Of a DNA stretch of 64,000 nt, positions 28,162 to 36,254 are shown in pieces. How positions within the stretch are numbered: position 1 is the stretch's first letter; each line of letters starts with the position of its first letter. The stretch comes from Myxococcales bacterium (GTDB lineage: Bacteria > Myxococcota_A > Polyangia > Palsa-1104), in NCBI GenBank assembly GCA_003170275.1, contig PNAM01000113.1:19083-83082 (forward strand), written 5' to 3'. The notes beneath the pieces are model-generated. The model did not search any database. It was given only the letters and a program-made list of their open reading frames with translations, and was not told the origin of the DNA. Both the position numbers and the translations under genes were made by a program.

Positions 28162-28221
28162 CATTTCGCGTGCCGCTCGACCTGAACGACTGATTCTCAT
28201 TCGGCTATTTCTGACACTCGA
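28162..28221. promoter_or_regulatory. Candidate integrase arm-type sites, left end
   Basis: The 9-mer TCGAGTGTC is found inverted at 28213-28221, and 28162-28175 matches 36215-36228 at 12 of 14 positions. A perfect 7-bp stem (CTATTTC/GAAATAG, 28205-28226) overlaps the first. Both lie inside the left repeat, where a tyrosine integrase would need arm sites. Function is inferred from position and repetition only. The rest of 28136-28296 is AT-richer DNA with no gene seen. Confidence 0.45.
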
Positions 28222-28296
28222 AATAGAAACCCGTCTCGTGCCACCCGTGTACCAAGCTCCTCAACACCCCCAATGCTTCCACACCTGACGCCCTGG

Positions 28297-28575
28297 CTAG
28301 GCTCCGCGTTCCTCCAGGTCGAATAGCGCTATCACGTCGATCCTAAATGCCTTGCAGAGCCGTTCAAGCGTGTGCAGCGTTGCGTTCACCGAACCCTCTT
28401 CGAGCTTCTGGTAGTGCCGTGGGTTCATGCGCGCCGCCTCGGCAGCGCGCTCCTGCGTCCAGCCGATCCGCGCGCGCTCACGTCGCAGCGCATGCGCTAG
28501 CCTGACTGGAAGTCGCGGGGCGGAACGGGCCACCTCGCCGAGGCTATTGGGAGCCCGCCTTGGCGGCCACGCCAC
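28297..28575 (-). CDS. XRE-family HTH regulator
   Basis: The 92-residue product starts at a GTG at 28575. Residues ~28-86 are a Cro/CI-type helix-turn-helix: LRRERARIGWTQERAAEAA, the recognition helix region RMNPRHYQKLEEG, then TLHTLERLCKAFRIDVIALF. The N-terminal ~25 residues may be excess. It is divergent, 32 bases apart, from the exported AgmX-type gene, so it likely controls that cargo gene or the element's state. Confidence 0.85.
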   Translation of the reverse strand: MAWPPRRAPNSLGEVARSAPRLPVRLAHALRRERARIGWTQERAAEAARMNPRHYQKLEEGSVNATLHTLERLCKAFRIDVIALFDLEERGA

Positions 28576-28607
28576 ATATGGCGTATCATCAGGCCGGGGA
28601 GGATCAG

Positions 28608-29597
28608 ATGCGCAGCACTAGCGGGACACTGGCCTTACTCGCGATCCTTGCCTCGACCGCCCCTCTTCACGCCGCTGAAGACGCGAAGGCCGCAGAGGCA
28701 ATCGCGGGCACTTATTCGGGTCAGGCACACCAATCGTTTCGCGCCAAGAACGGGCCGAACATCACCGCCGACAAGCAGATTACGATCAGCATTGCGGACG
28801 ACGGCCAAGTGGTGTGGAGAGGGTTTTCGTATATGCAGATTGGCGAGGAGGCGCAGCCGTACAGTTGCTGGAATTCGGGAAGGGGGCGGGTGCAGTCGGA
28901 AGGGGGGGACCGTTACACGATCTCCACCGAGACGACGGAGGTTTCGTCCGGACCCGTCGAATCCACCTTCGACGTGTGGAAGTGCGGCTCTGTCCACGTG
29001 TCTCTAAACAAGAACTGGAATGCCGAGCTTCGAGGATGCAACCGGCTTGGTAGCAGCGAAAGCGTTGCCGACGCGAGGATTGCGCAGGCGGTCTGCCGTG
29101 ACAGCCATGATTTTGGCGAGTTCAGGCGCGGCACCTTCAAGGCGAAGCGCGGCGGCGAACTCTCAATGACCGTTGTGGTTGCGAACCCTGCCAAAATGCA
29201 TTTTCGGCGCGTAAGTGACTCGTTCGTAGTCTCCGCTCCCTTTCGCGGCGAGTTCACTGGGGGTGAATCGCCAACACCGGGCGCACAACAATCGGCCGGC
29301 GTACAGCCGACTGCCGAACTCGAAGCAAGTGCCGACCTAAAGAAGGCCGACATCATCGATGGAATGTCGCACGTCAAGGAGCGGGTAGCGCAGTGCTACG
29401 ATCGGTTTCAACAGGCAGGACTGGCGGCCGTGACAGTGACCATTGATCCAGGTGGCAAGACCGCGGACGCCACGGTGATGGGCAGCTTCAAGGGTACGCC
29501 CACCGGCGATTGTGTTCGTGAGGCCGTCTTGGCCGCGACGTTCAAGAGGTTCAAGGGAGCGCCCAAGGTCATCAACTATCCGTTCCTGCTCCGTTGA
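28608..29597 (+). CDS. Exported protein with AgmX/PglI-type C-terminal domain (element cargo)
   Basis: A strong Shine-Dalgarno (GGGGAGGAT) selects the ATG at 28608; the product has 329 residues and a signal peptide ending PLHA. Residues ~20-215 have no family I recognise and contain four cysteines. The C-terminal ~90 residues (VKERVAQCYDRF, VTVTIDPGGK, TGDCVREAVLAATFKRF, then a final YPFLLR) match the AgmX/PglI, TonB-C-like domain found in many copies in myxobacteria. It presumably acts in the periplasm. A host-lineage domain on a mobile element is notable. Confidence 0.85.
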   Translation: MRSTSGTLALLAILASTAPLHAAEDAKAAEAIAGTYSGQAHQSFRAKNGPNITADKQITISIADDGQVVWRGFSYMQIGEEAQPYSCWNSGRGRVQSEGGDRYTISTETTEVSSGPVESTFDVWKCGSVHVSLNKNWNAELRGCNRLGSSESVADARIAQAVCRDSHDFGEFRRGTFKAKRGGELSMTVVVANPAKMHFRRVSDSFVVSAPFRGEFTGGESPTPGAQQSAGVQPTAELEASADLKKADIIDGMSHVKERVAQCYDRFQQAGLAAVTVTIDPGGKTADATVMGSFKGTPTGDCVREAVLAATFKRFKGAPKVINYPFLLR

Positions 29598-29809
29598 GAG
29601 CCACGCGCAAGGAACGCAACGGAGAACCATTGACTTCGGACAGACGGTCCAGTTGTCTACCCTGATTTTCCTCCTTTCCTTGAAACTCCAAATTTTGGAC
29701 CTCTTGGAGGACGCCTTGGGACGTTGGGGAAGCTGCGGCACACCGCCGCATTGCTTCCCGAGCCGTACACGGTCTACGATAACGGGCGGGATACCAGAAA
29801 GGGGGCCGA

Positions 29810-30532
29810 ATGCGTCGTCAGTACATCGCACTCGCGGCACTACTCGCGCTTGCTAGCTGCAAGTCTGAGGCTGAGAGGCAAAAAGAGGTGGCCGAGGCCA
29901 AGCAGAAGCAGGATGAGGAGATCGACAAGCGAGCCCGGGCCATCGCGCAAGAGATGGCTAAGAAGATCGAAGCCGACGAGGAGAAGAAGCGCGGTGAACA
30001 GGTCGAGCAGATCAAGGCGGACGAGGAGAAGAAGCGGACTGAGGAAGTGCAGCAGGCGGCAGCGCAGCGGCGTGCAGCCGTGGACGCCGCGCGCCTGAAT
30101 TTGGTTCAGAACCCGGCTCGCTTCTTCCAGGCGTCGGACGCTCGGTTCCTCGACAAGGGTATTATCAACTCCTACCGCCACCTGACGACGATCACCTTGG
30201 CGAATCGCTCCCCGTTCTCCGTATCAGGCATTCAGGGCAAGGTGGATTTCTACGACGCGACGAACAACCTGATGGCCACGATCCCCGTCACTCTCAGAGG
30301 CGCGTTGGGTCCAGGATCCTCGATGATTTTCAGCGAACAGCAGGGCAATCTGACGGGCGGGACTGTGCAGCTATCGGGGAAGGTCGGTAGGGCGACTTTT
30401 GCGGTGACGAAGGTGCTAGTTGCGCCCCTCGCCATCGATCCGTCGGCGACACAAAAGCAGGCCGACGAGGCATTTAGGAAAGCGATGGAAGCGGCAGCGG
30501 CGAAGAAAGCGGAAGGCGAGCAGATCAACTAA
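29810..30532 (+). CDS. Coiled-coil lipoprotein (element cargo)
   Basis: The 240-residue protein has a lipobox (LLALASC, Cys 17) and a very charged coiled coil at ~20-95 (Lys/Glu/Gln with repeated EADEEKKR and KADEEKKR units). Residues ~105-205 look like a beta-sandwich (TTITLANRSPFSVSGIQGKVDFYDA) similar to FxLYD/DUF3426 domains. It would be anchored in the outer membrane with an extended stalk. In the 212 bases upstream there is TTGACT near 29629, a palindrome TCCAAA-T-TTTGGA (29687-29699) and a small hairpin. Phage- and satellite-borne lipoproteins often block superinfection; that role here is inference. Confidence 0.82.
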   Translation: MRRQYIALAALLALASCKSEAERQKEVAEAKQKQDEEIDKRARAIAQEMAKKIEADEEKKRGEQVEQIKADEEKKRTEEVQQAAAQRRAAVDAARLNLVQNPARFFQASDARFLDKGIINSYRHLTTITLANRSPFSVSGIQGKVDFYDATNNLMATIPVTLRGALGPGSSMIFSEQQGNLTGGTVQLSGKVGRATFAVTKVLVAPLAIDPSATQKQADEAFRKAMEAAAAKKAEGEQIN

Positions 30533-30538
30533 ATCTGG

Positions 30539-31264
30539 CTACGAGTGCTGGATAGGGCGAGAGTCGATCGCGCGCTTGATTACTCGCTGAACCGTCGTGT
30601 GATGCCAACGGCCCCCGGATTTCGTCGGTAGGCGTTCCTCTCTCAGCGCTGCCGCAATGGCGCGCACGCTCAGGCCGTTCGACCGGAGGGCCATGATGCG
30701 CTCCACGCTGGCCCTCTCCCCTTCGACTGGCTCGACCAGACAGTGGCCGGACTCATCCGTGTGATCGGTGTATCGCCACCCGAGCGCGGCGCCGCCCATC
30801 CTGACCCCCCGGCTTCGGAGGTGGGCCAGCGCGGCACGAATTCGGAGTCCGATGACAGCTCTCTCGTACTGCGCGACGGCATCGACAATGTGCCGCATTA
30901 GCTGGGCCTCGGGACCGTCGCCGATGCCTGTCCCGTCGGCGGACTCCACCTTGCCACCCGTCCGCGCTGCCAGCCGCTCGACCATGGCCGCCACGATCAC
31001 GTCGCGCGCCAGGCGGTCCCGTCGGGCAACGATCAAGACTGCACCCTTGCCCAGCCCGGCGACGACTTCCAACGCGGCCAGAAGACCCGGGCGCTCGTCC
31101 AAGGGAGCCGCACCGCTGATCCCAACGTCCGAGAACGTTTCGACCAGCTGCGCGCCACAGCGGGCGGCCCATGCAATCAAAGCCCCCGTCTGGACAGCGG
31201 GCGAGTTCGGCTGATCGTCCGTCGAGGCGCGAACGTAGCCGACGGCGCAAATGACATTTCCCAT
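30539..31264 (-). CDS. Serine recombinase (resolvase/invertase family)
   Basis: From the ATG at 31264 the product has 241 residues. The catalytic domain has the nucleophile S14 in GYVRASTDDQ, the DVGISG motif and RRDRLARD with the active-site arginines. The C-terminal part (GLSVRAIAAALREERLPT, then GRWHHTTVQRVIKRAI) is the HTH/recombinase DNA-binding module. It is medium-sized: larger than a pure resolvase, smaller than a large serine integrase. It could resolve dimers, invert a segment or help mobility. A perfect 9-bp inverted repeat lies 31-60 bases upstream. It is convergent with the lipoprotein gene. Confidence 0.92.
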   Translation of the reverse strand: MGNVICAVGYVRASTDDQPNSPAVQTGALIAWAARCGAQLVETFSDVGISGAAPLDERPGLLAALEVVAGLGKGAVLIVARRDRLARDVIVAAMVERLAARTGGKVESADGTGIGDGPEAQLMRHIVDAVAQYERAVIGLRIRAALAHLRSRGVRMGGAALGWRYTDHTDESGHCLVEPVEGERASVERIMALRSNGLSVRAIAAALREERLPTKSGGRWHHTTVQRVIKRAIDSRPIQHS

Positions 31265-31764
31265 GGCTCCGAGAGTAGCGGATTGCTCTCCGTCTGTACA
31301 CAGGTCCACTTGGATCTGTGTACAACAATCATTTGCCTGGCTGCGCGGAGCCGCGTTCCTGAAGGGGGCAACGACGACCCGGTATTGTCGATTTTCTAAC
31401 GATTATGTTTGGTTGCGAATTCAAATACCGGATTGCGGGTAATTGTAGACTGCAACTCCTCTCTCGGATGCGCCCTAGTACCTACATACACATCCAATTC
31501 CCTCTAAATAGAAACATAACCCGGTATCCCGGTACGGGAATGGTACTCCCCTTTAGGTTACGGTCACTTTCCCTGTGACCGGGTGGACAAGAGGATCCTC
31601 GCCGCGATCCTGGAGCCTTTTGGCCGCCATCAACGCGCGTGCTGTAGGCGTGTCCGCCTGCCGCCTTCGAGCGTCAGCGAGCCAACGTATGGCAATCATT
31701 GGTCGACGTTTTTGACACAAGTTGGAAAAGGCCCTGGTCAGGGCAAACCAACTTGGAGTCAAAC
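31265..31764. other. 500-bp non-coding region, candidate replication/recombination control region
   Basis: This AT-rich stretch separates the divergent serine recombinase and replication operon. It holds the recombinase-proximal inverted repeat (31295-31324), several CCCGGTA units (31378, 31520, 31528) with an inverted AATACCGG at 31424-31431, and a perfect CGGTCAC-N7-GTGACCG stem (31561-31581). Position next to a primase-helicase gene and repeats of this sort suit an origin, but no iteron array is regular enough to be sure. Confidence 0.5.
31295..31324. repeat. Inverted repeat upstream of the serine recombinase
   Basis: TGTACACAG (31295-31303) and CTGTGTACA (31316-31324) are perfect 9-bp arms around a 12-base spacer, 30 bp in total, starting 31 bases from the recombinase ATG. 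Size and position fit either a resolvase crossover site or an autoregulatory operator. Confidence 0.75.
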
Positions 31765-32010
31765 ATGCTGTTCCTCGCCCGGCACAAATTCCTCTCTGCT
31801 CTCGCACTTGCTGAACTCACTCAGAAGGCGCTCGCGAAGATCGTCGGCGTAGACGGGCCCGTCCTCAGCAAGATGTCCCGCCGTCACCTTCCGGTCTACC
31901 CAGCGCTCGTCGAGCGACTTGTGAGCGCCCTTGGTATTGCGTCCATCGACGAGATCGCCGTTCGCTACGTCGCCGCTGATGGCGCGACCGCGCCAACTGA
32001 AAGGCGATAG
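31765..32010 (+). CDS. Small HTH DNA-binding protein
   Basis: The 81-residue product starts at 31765, with GGAG about nine bases upstream. The sequence LTQKALAKIVGVDGPVLSKM followed by RLVSALGI is a Cro/CI-like helix-turn-helix. It is the first gene of the replication-integration operon and ends seven bases before the primase start, so it is likely the operon regulator or an excisionase-type factor. Confidence 0.72.
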   Translation: MLFLARHKFLSALALAELTQKALAKIVGVDGPVLSKMSRRHLPVYPALVERLVSALGIASIDEIAVRYVAADGATAPTERR

Positions 32011-32017
32011 GTGCCGC

Positions 32018-34564
32018 GTGGAAACCTTCCTCACTGGACTCTACGGCACCATCCCCTGCGGACTCGTCACGCTTTGGAACGGCAGAACCAAGGCCAGCTT
32101 CCATACCCCCAGCATCGCCAGAGCAGCGAAAGAGGCGTTGAACTGGGACGGCGCCGGTGACGACGCATATTTTGGCGTCGGCCTGCGCCGCGCCGACCTT
32201 GGCGCCTCCAAGCGTGGCGGCAAGATCGATGTCGTGGCCATGCCGGGATTCTCCATCGACGTCGACTACGGGACCACTGGCCACAAGGCGTCCAATTGCC
32301 CGCCGGACCTGAGCGCCGCGTGCGAGGTGTTGGCCGCCATCGGCTTGGACCCCACTCTCGTGGTGAACTCCGGAGGGGGTTTGCACGCCTACTACCTCTT
32401 CATGGACGCCGCTGACAATCCGTGCGTGGAACCAATGCTCGACCTGGCGGCAGTGAGCGTGTTCGAGCGCGCACTGGCCGCGCTACAGTCACGCGCAATC
32501 AGTTACGCGGCGGGAAAAGGCTGGCACGTCGACAACACCGCGACGGTTGATCGCGTGCTGCGCGTGCCGGGCACACGCAACCACAAGGACCCCGCCAATC
32601 TACGGCCCGTCGTTGTCGCCTCCACAGATGGTCCGCGGTACGAGTACCAAGCTCTCGTCGCCAGTCTAGGCGCGGCGGCAGCGCCCACCGCCCCCTCTCA
32701 GCCACGGGCGACCAACGCTTGCCGCGCCCTCCTCGCCAGCCTGTGCGTACCGGCAGTCTCACCACCAGCGACCGACGCGGGCCGCGACCCCGCTCGGGCG
32801 ATCCCGCTCAAGGATGTCCGCGACCACCTCTCCAAAGTGAAAAACCAACACCAAGCCCGCGTTGAGTCGCTACTCGCGGGGGCGAGCATTGCCAATGCCG
32901 ATCGGGACACGACCATGCAAGCGCTGACGGGCGTTGTCGCCGCCATTGCGCCGCACAATGACCCCACGGAACTGGTCGAATTGTTCCGCCAATCGGTGGC
33001 AGTGTGGGCAGCGGAGCCGGGTGCAACCCTCTCCGTCGACGAGGAACTGAGCAAGGTACTCGACAAGATTGCGCGCAATCAGGCCAACATCCGTCCGAAG
33101 CTTGACGCTCAGCGCGCCGACGACGCGGAAACTCTCCGCTCGCTGAACGAGGCGGCCAAGCAAAGTCAGCCGGTACCCTGGATTGTGCAAAGGGGGTCGA
33201 CCTACCACGTGCGACAGACCGACGATGCGTTTCGGCCGTACTCGGAACCGGAAATTCAGACGGCCATCAACACGGATCTGAAACCGCACGTGAAACTCAC
33301 GCTCGACCTTCCGCCCACCGCCACGGGCCTCCAACGTTCGCGACCGCTGAAGACCCATGAGGTAGTCGAGCGCTACGGCGTGATCGCCAAAGAGGTGCGC
33401 GCCGACATGACGATTGACAGGAGCTGCTACGACCACGTGAACGGTGTTTTTCATGAGGCAGTTTGCCCACGACGACCGCTTGTCGCGCGATGCCACGCCG
33501 GTGTGCACACCTGGCTGGAATTGCTGGGCGGCCTCCGCAAAGAAAAACTTCTCGACTGGGTGGCAACCGTTGACCGGCTCGAAAGTCCGACCTCGGCGCT
33601 TATCCTAGTCGGTCCTCCCGGCGCCGGAAAGACGCTGCTCGCGTATGGCCTCTCCCGCAGGTGGACTACGGGCAAGCCGACCGACCTTGAATCCGTTTTT
33701 GAGCAGTTCAATGACGGTCTACAGCAGTGCCCTCTCCTCCTCGCCGACGAGGATGTCAGGGTGAACTCCACGGACATCAGAAGACTCACCGGAGGGGACA
33801 GTGCGACGCTACGCCGAAAATACCAGAACTCGGCGCCCGTGCGCGGCTGTCTGCGCGTAATCATCGCCACCAATAGCGAGGCTCGGCTTGGTTTTGACGA
33901 GGACTTGTCGGGGGACGACGCCCAAGCCATTTCAGAGAGGTTCCTTATCGTCCGCGTGCCGCAAGCAGCGGCCGACTACCTCGTTGGCATCGGTGGCAGG
34001 GCTGCTACACATACCTGGGTCGCCGGTGACGAAATCGCGGAGCACGCGCTTTGGTTGTCGAACAGTCGACAGATCGTGCCGGGTTCCCGTTTCCTGGTTC
34101 AGGGTGATGCCGGACAACTCGCCGCCCAGCTCACCGTCCGGAGCGGCGTGAATTCCCACGTAGCAGAATGGTTGGCGAAACACCTCAATAGGCCCAGCCC
34201 GGCCATTGGAGCCAGTGCAGCCGTCCGCGTCGGTGGTGGTCACTATCTCATCAACACAAACGTGGTCGCGGAATACTGGGACCAATACATCCGCAGCACC
34301 GCCAAGGTCCCATCAACCAAGCGCATCGGACTAGCGCTCAAGGAGCTGCACCATCGTGAGACGCGCGTAGACGGGGTGCGCTGCCACGACATCAACGTCG
34401 ACCTCGTCCTACTCGCGGCGGGGGAACTTCAGATCGGCGATCTGGACGAAATGCGACGCCGCGTCAACGCGCCAATAGATGCCGACACGGTGCTCAGTCA
34501 GCCGCGCAGTGAGCGGGAAGAAATGGAGGACGCCCTCCACACCGCCGCCGGAGGTGGCAAATGA
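32018..34564 (+). CDS. Primase-helicase replication protein of the element
   Basis: The GTG at 32018 gives 848 residues. The N-terminal ~200 residues look like an archaeo-eukaryotic-type (PrimPol/RepB-like) primase: DVDYG near 79-84, NSGGGLHAYYLF near 115-126 and RVLRVPGTRNHK near 178-190. A linker of ~300 residues follows. The C-terminal part is an AAA+/SF3-like helicase: Walker A VGPPGAGKT near 530, Walker B LLLADED near 573, sensor IIATNSE near 615 and an arginine region ISERFLIVRVP near 640. Such fusions initiate replication of phages, satellites and plasmids. It overlaps the next gene by four bases. Confidence 0.9.
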   Translation: METFLTGLYGTIPCGLVTLWNGRTKASFHTPSIARAAKEALNWDGAGDDAYFGVGLRRADLGASKRGGKIDVVAMPGFSIDVDYGTTGHKASNCPPDLSAACEVLAAIGLDPTLVVNSGGGLHAYYLFMDAADNPCVEPMLDLAAVSVFERALAALQSRAISYAAGKGWHVDNTATVDRVLRVPGTRNHKDPANLRPVVVASTDGPRYEYQALVASLGAAAAPTAPSQPRATNACRALLASLCVPAVSPPATDAGRDPARAIPLKDVRDHLSKVKNQHQARVESLLAGASIANADRDTTMQALTGVVAAIAPHNDPTELVELFRQSVAVWAAEPGATLSVDEELSKVLDKIARNQANIRPKLDAQRADDAETLRSLNEAAKQSQPVPWIVQRGSTYHVRQTDDAFRPYSEPEIQTAINTDLKPHVKLTLDLPPTATGLQRSRPLKTHEVVERYGVIAKEVRADMTIDRSCYDHVNGVFHEAVCPRRPLVARCHAGVHTWLELLGGLRKEKLLDWVATVDRLESPTSALILVGPPGAGKTLLAYGLSRRWTTGKPTDLESVFEQFNDGLQQCPLLLADEDVRVNSTDIRRLTGGDSATLRRKYQNSAPVRGCLRVIIATNSEARLGFDEDLSGDDAQAISERFLIVRVPQAAADYLVGIGGRAATHTWVAGDEIAEHALWLSNSRQIVPGSRFLVQGDAGQLAAQLTVRSGVNSHVAEWLAKHLNRPSPAIGASAAVRVGGGHYLINTNVVAEYWDQYIRSTAKVPSTKRIGLALKELHHRETRVDGVRCHDINVDLVLLAAGELQIGDLDEMRRRVNAPIDADTVLSQPRSEREEMEDALHTAAGGGK

Positions 34565-34905
34565 CCATGCCCCCGAGCGACCTTCTTGTACGAGAGTTCA
34601 AGCGCGAGTTTCGCGCCTCCCTTCGCTGGCGTAGCGCGCATGTGGCGTCATTCCGCGCGGCCGGGGAGCGATTCACCCTCGTGCACGGTGGCTTGTTCGA
34701 CTGGAGCAAGTTCGCGTCGCACCTCCGCGTCCGACTGTTTTTCATCTATCAGGATAGATTTTGGGTGGTCCTGCGCACGTCCACTGGGAGGGTGAAAAAG
34801 GTCGTGGGACACGGCAGGACACGTGCGCAGGCCGTGGACGAGACTGCCCGGCACATCAGCAGCTGGAGGCGTATGGAAGATGAACTTGGGTGGCGGGTCC
34901 TGTGA
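34561..34905 (+). CDS. Small basic protein of the element, unknown function
   Basis: The 114-residue protein is translationally coupled to the primase-helicase (ATGA overlap). It is Arg-rich with aromatic strands (RLFFIYQDRFWVVLRTSTGRVKKVVG) and a C-terminal helix. No family recognised; a nucleic-acid-binding accessory factor is plausible from charge and context. Confidence 0.65.
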   Translation: MTMPPSDLLVREFKREFRASLRWRSAHVASFRAAGERFTLVHGGLFDWSKFASHLRVRLFFIYQDRFWVVLRTSTGRVKKVVGHGRTRAQAVDETARHISSWRRMEDELGWRVL

Positions 34906-35213
34906 GCGCCGCCTTCGACCAATTGGCATTCTCGATCGCTCTAGAACGCCTCTTCAAAGATGAAGAGAATCGATCACTTGAGATTTTGCTCACCCGCGTG
35001 ATCGCCGCACAGAGCAATATGAACATGGACTCGGGCGCAAGAAAGCAGGATGAATGCCTAGAAAACGAGACGAAGAAAACAGGGTCATCGGACCGACGTG
35101 GATTCCCAGCCGGGAGCGTTGGCGAGTCGTCATCATCACGCCAGAAGCGGTTGACCCGCGAGAAAGAACGCGAACGCGACATTTTAGAGAAGAGGCTGAC
35201 GCGAACGAAGTAG
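34902..35213 (+). CDS. Small charged protein of the element, overlapping the integrase gene
   Basis: It starts at a GTG sharing bases with the previous stop (GTGA). The first ~45 residues are a helical segment (FDQLAFSIALERLF, LEILLTRVIAAQSN); the remaining ~55 are Lys/Arg/Glu/Ser-rich and are encoded entirely within the first 160 bases of the integrase gene in another frame. Only the first half may matter functionally. No family recognised. Confidence 0.5.
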   Translation: MSAAFDQLAFSIALERLFKDEENRSLEILLTRVIAAQSNMNMDSGARKQDECLENETKKTGSSDRRGFPAGSVGESSSSRQKRLTREKERERDILEKRLTRTK

Positions 35214-36169
35214 CCGACGACCAGCGCCTCACGCTCCTGCGCTTCGAGAGCACGACCGTCGGGCAGGCCATCGACGCGTACCGGGAGTATCTGGTGGTGA
35301 AAGGGACCGGCTCGCAAAGCTACGACGAGACCACGCGGCGCCTGAAGCTCTTTTTCCCCAACCACCTGCTCACCATCGCCCGCGTCACGCCCGACCGCTG
35401 CAAGGATTACTACGAGGTGTTTCGCGCGCGCGAGAAGATCGGCAAGGGGGGAAAGGTCGTCGGCACGATCTCGGTCGCCTACCACCGCGGCGCGCTCATC
35501 AACGCGCGCTCGTTCCTCGCCTGGTGCATGGAAAGGGGCTGGCTCGTGTCCAACCCGCTGGCGAACGTCAAAGGCGTCGGCCGGCGCTCGCGCGGCAAGA
35601 TGCAGCACACCGGCAACGAGTCCCACAAGCTCTACACGTACCTCCTGCCGCGCGCACAGGCGGGCGATGAGGCGGCGATCGGCGTGCTGCTCGCGGTGCT
35701 GCTCACCTTGCGATCGAGCGACCTGACGCGGCGAGTGGTACGGGACGTCGACCAGAACGCAACCGTGCTGCGCATCTTGGAGGGCAAGACGGACGCGTCG
35801 AACCGGCCGCGCACCTTGCCGACCGTTCTACAGCCCGCGATGGCCAAGTTGGTGGAGGGTCGCGAGCCGTTCGCCCCACTCTTCTGGACGCCCTACACCG
35901 CGGATGGGCACCACACGCGCCGCTGGCTCGAAGAGGCCATGGTGCGCTTCTGCAAGGCCGCCGGGGTGCCCTACGTGTGCCCGCACGCGCTCAAGGGCAC
36001 GGGCGGGACGATCTTGGCCAAAAAGGGCGAGCACGCCGACACGATCGCCGAGTACCTATCGCACGAGCAGGTGACGACGACCGTGCGCCACTACATCGCG
36101 CCCGGCGCGCTCGAAGACGCGCAGGCTGAGCGAGCGTTCCAGGTGATCTCGGGCGGGAAGAAAAAGTGA
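35054..36169 (+). CDS. Tyrosine integrase of the element
   Basis: The 371-residue protein has an arm-binding N-terminal domain (1-60), a core-binding SAM-like domain (~68-175) and a catalytic domain. Catalytic residues seen are R220 (LTLRSSDL), K245, H311, H337 (YLSHEQ) and nucleophile Y347 (TVRHYIAP). The second catalytic arginine of the H-x-x-R box is a lysine (HALK, K314). It should catalyse integration into the tRNA-Met gene whose 3' end lies 88 bases downstream. Its last two thirds are more GC-rich than the rest of the element. Confidence 0.93.
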   Translation: MPRKRDEENRVIGPTWIPSRERWRVVIITPEAVDPRERTRTRHFREEADANEVADDQRLTLLRFESTTVGQAIDAYREYLVVKGTGSQSYDETTRRLKLFFPNHLLTIARVTPDRCKDYYEVFRAREKIGKGGKVVGTISVAYHRGALINARSFLAWCMERGWLVSNPLANVKGVGRRSRGKMQHTGNESHKLYTYLLPRAQAGDEAAIGVLLAVLLTLRSSDLTRRVVRDVDQNATVLRILEGKTDASNRPRTLPTVLQPAMAKLVEGREPFAPLFWTPYTADGHHTRRWLEEAMVRFCKAAGVPYVCPHALKGTGGTILAKKGEHADTIAEYLSHEQVTTTVRHYIAPGALEDAQAERAFQVISGGKKK

Positions 36170-36206
36170 CAACTCGGAGCCTGCGCAGGTGCAAAGGTTC
36201 TGCGTA

Positions 36207-36227
36207 TCGAGTGTCATTTCGAGTGAC
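36207..36227. promoter_or_regulatory. Candidate integrase arm-type sites, right end
   Basis: TCGAGTGTC (36207-36215) and TCGAGTGAC (36219-36227) are direct repeats 12 bases apart, 28 bases inside the right attachment repeat. The first 9-mer recurs inverted near the left end. The rest of 36170-36254 holds nothing else I can identify. Confidence 0.5.
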
Positions 36228-36254
36228 GATTCAAAAACCGCTCTTGTAAGTCCA

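Noticed and set aside
29337..29840. Minus-strand 167-codon open frame covering the gap between the two cargo genes
   Set aside because: It overlaps two well-supported plus-strand genes and has no protein-like composition; the 212-base gap shows only promoter-like and hairpin sequence.
28297..30532. XRE regulator plus cargo genes as an abortive-infection or toxin-antitoxin module
   Set aside because: Both cargo proteins carry export signals and neither resembles a nuclease, NADase, pore former or kinase; a surface role fits better.
31553..31699. Possible 48-residue minus-strand gene in the element's non-coding region
   Set aside because: No Shine-Dalgarno, no recognisable motif, and its end is made by the palindrome at 31561-31581. 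It may be chance, though it cannot be excluded.
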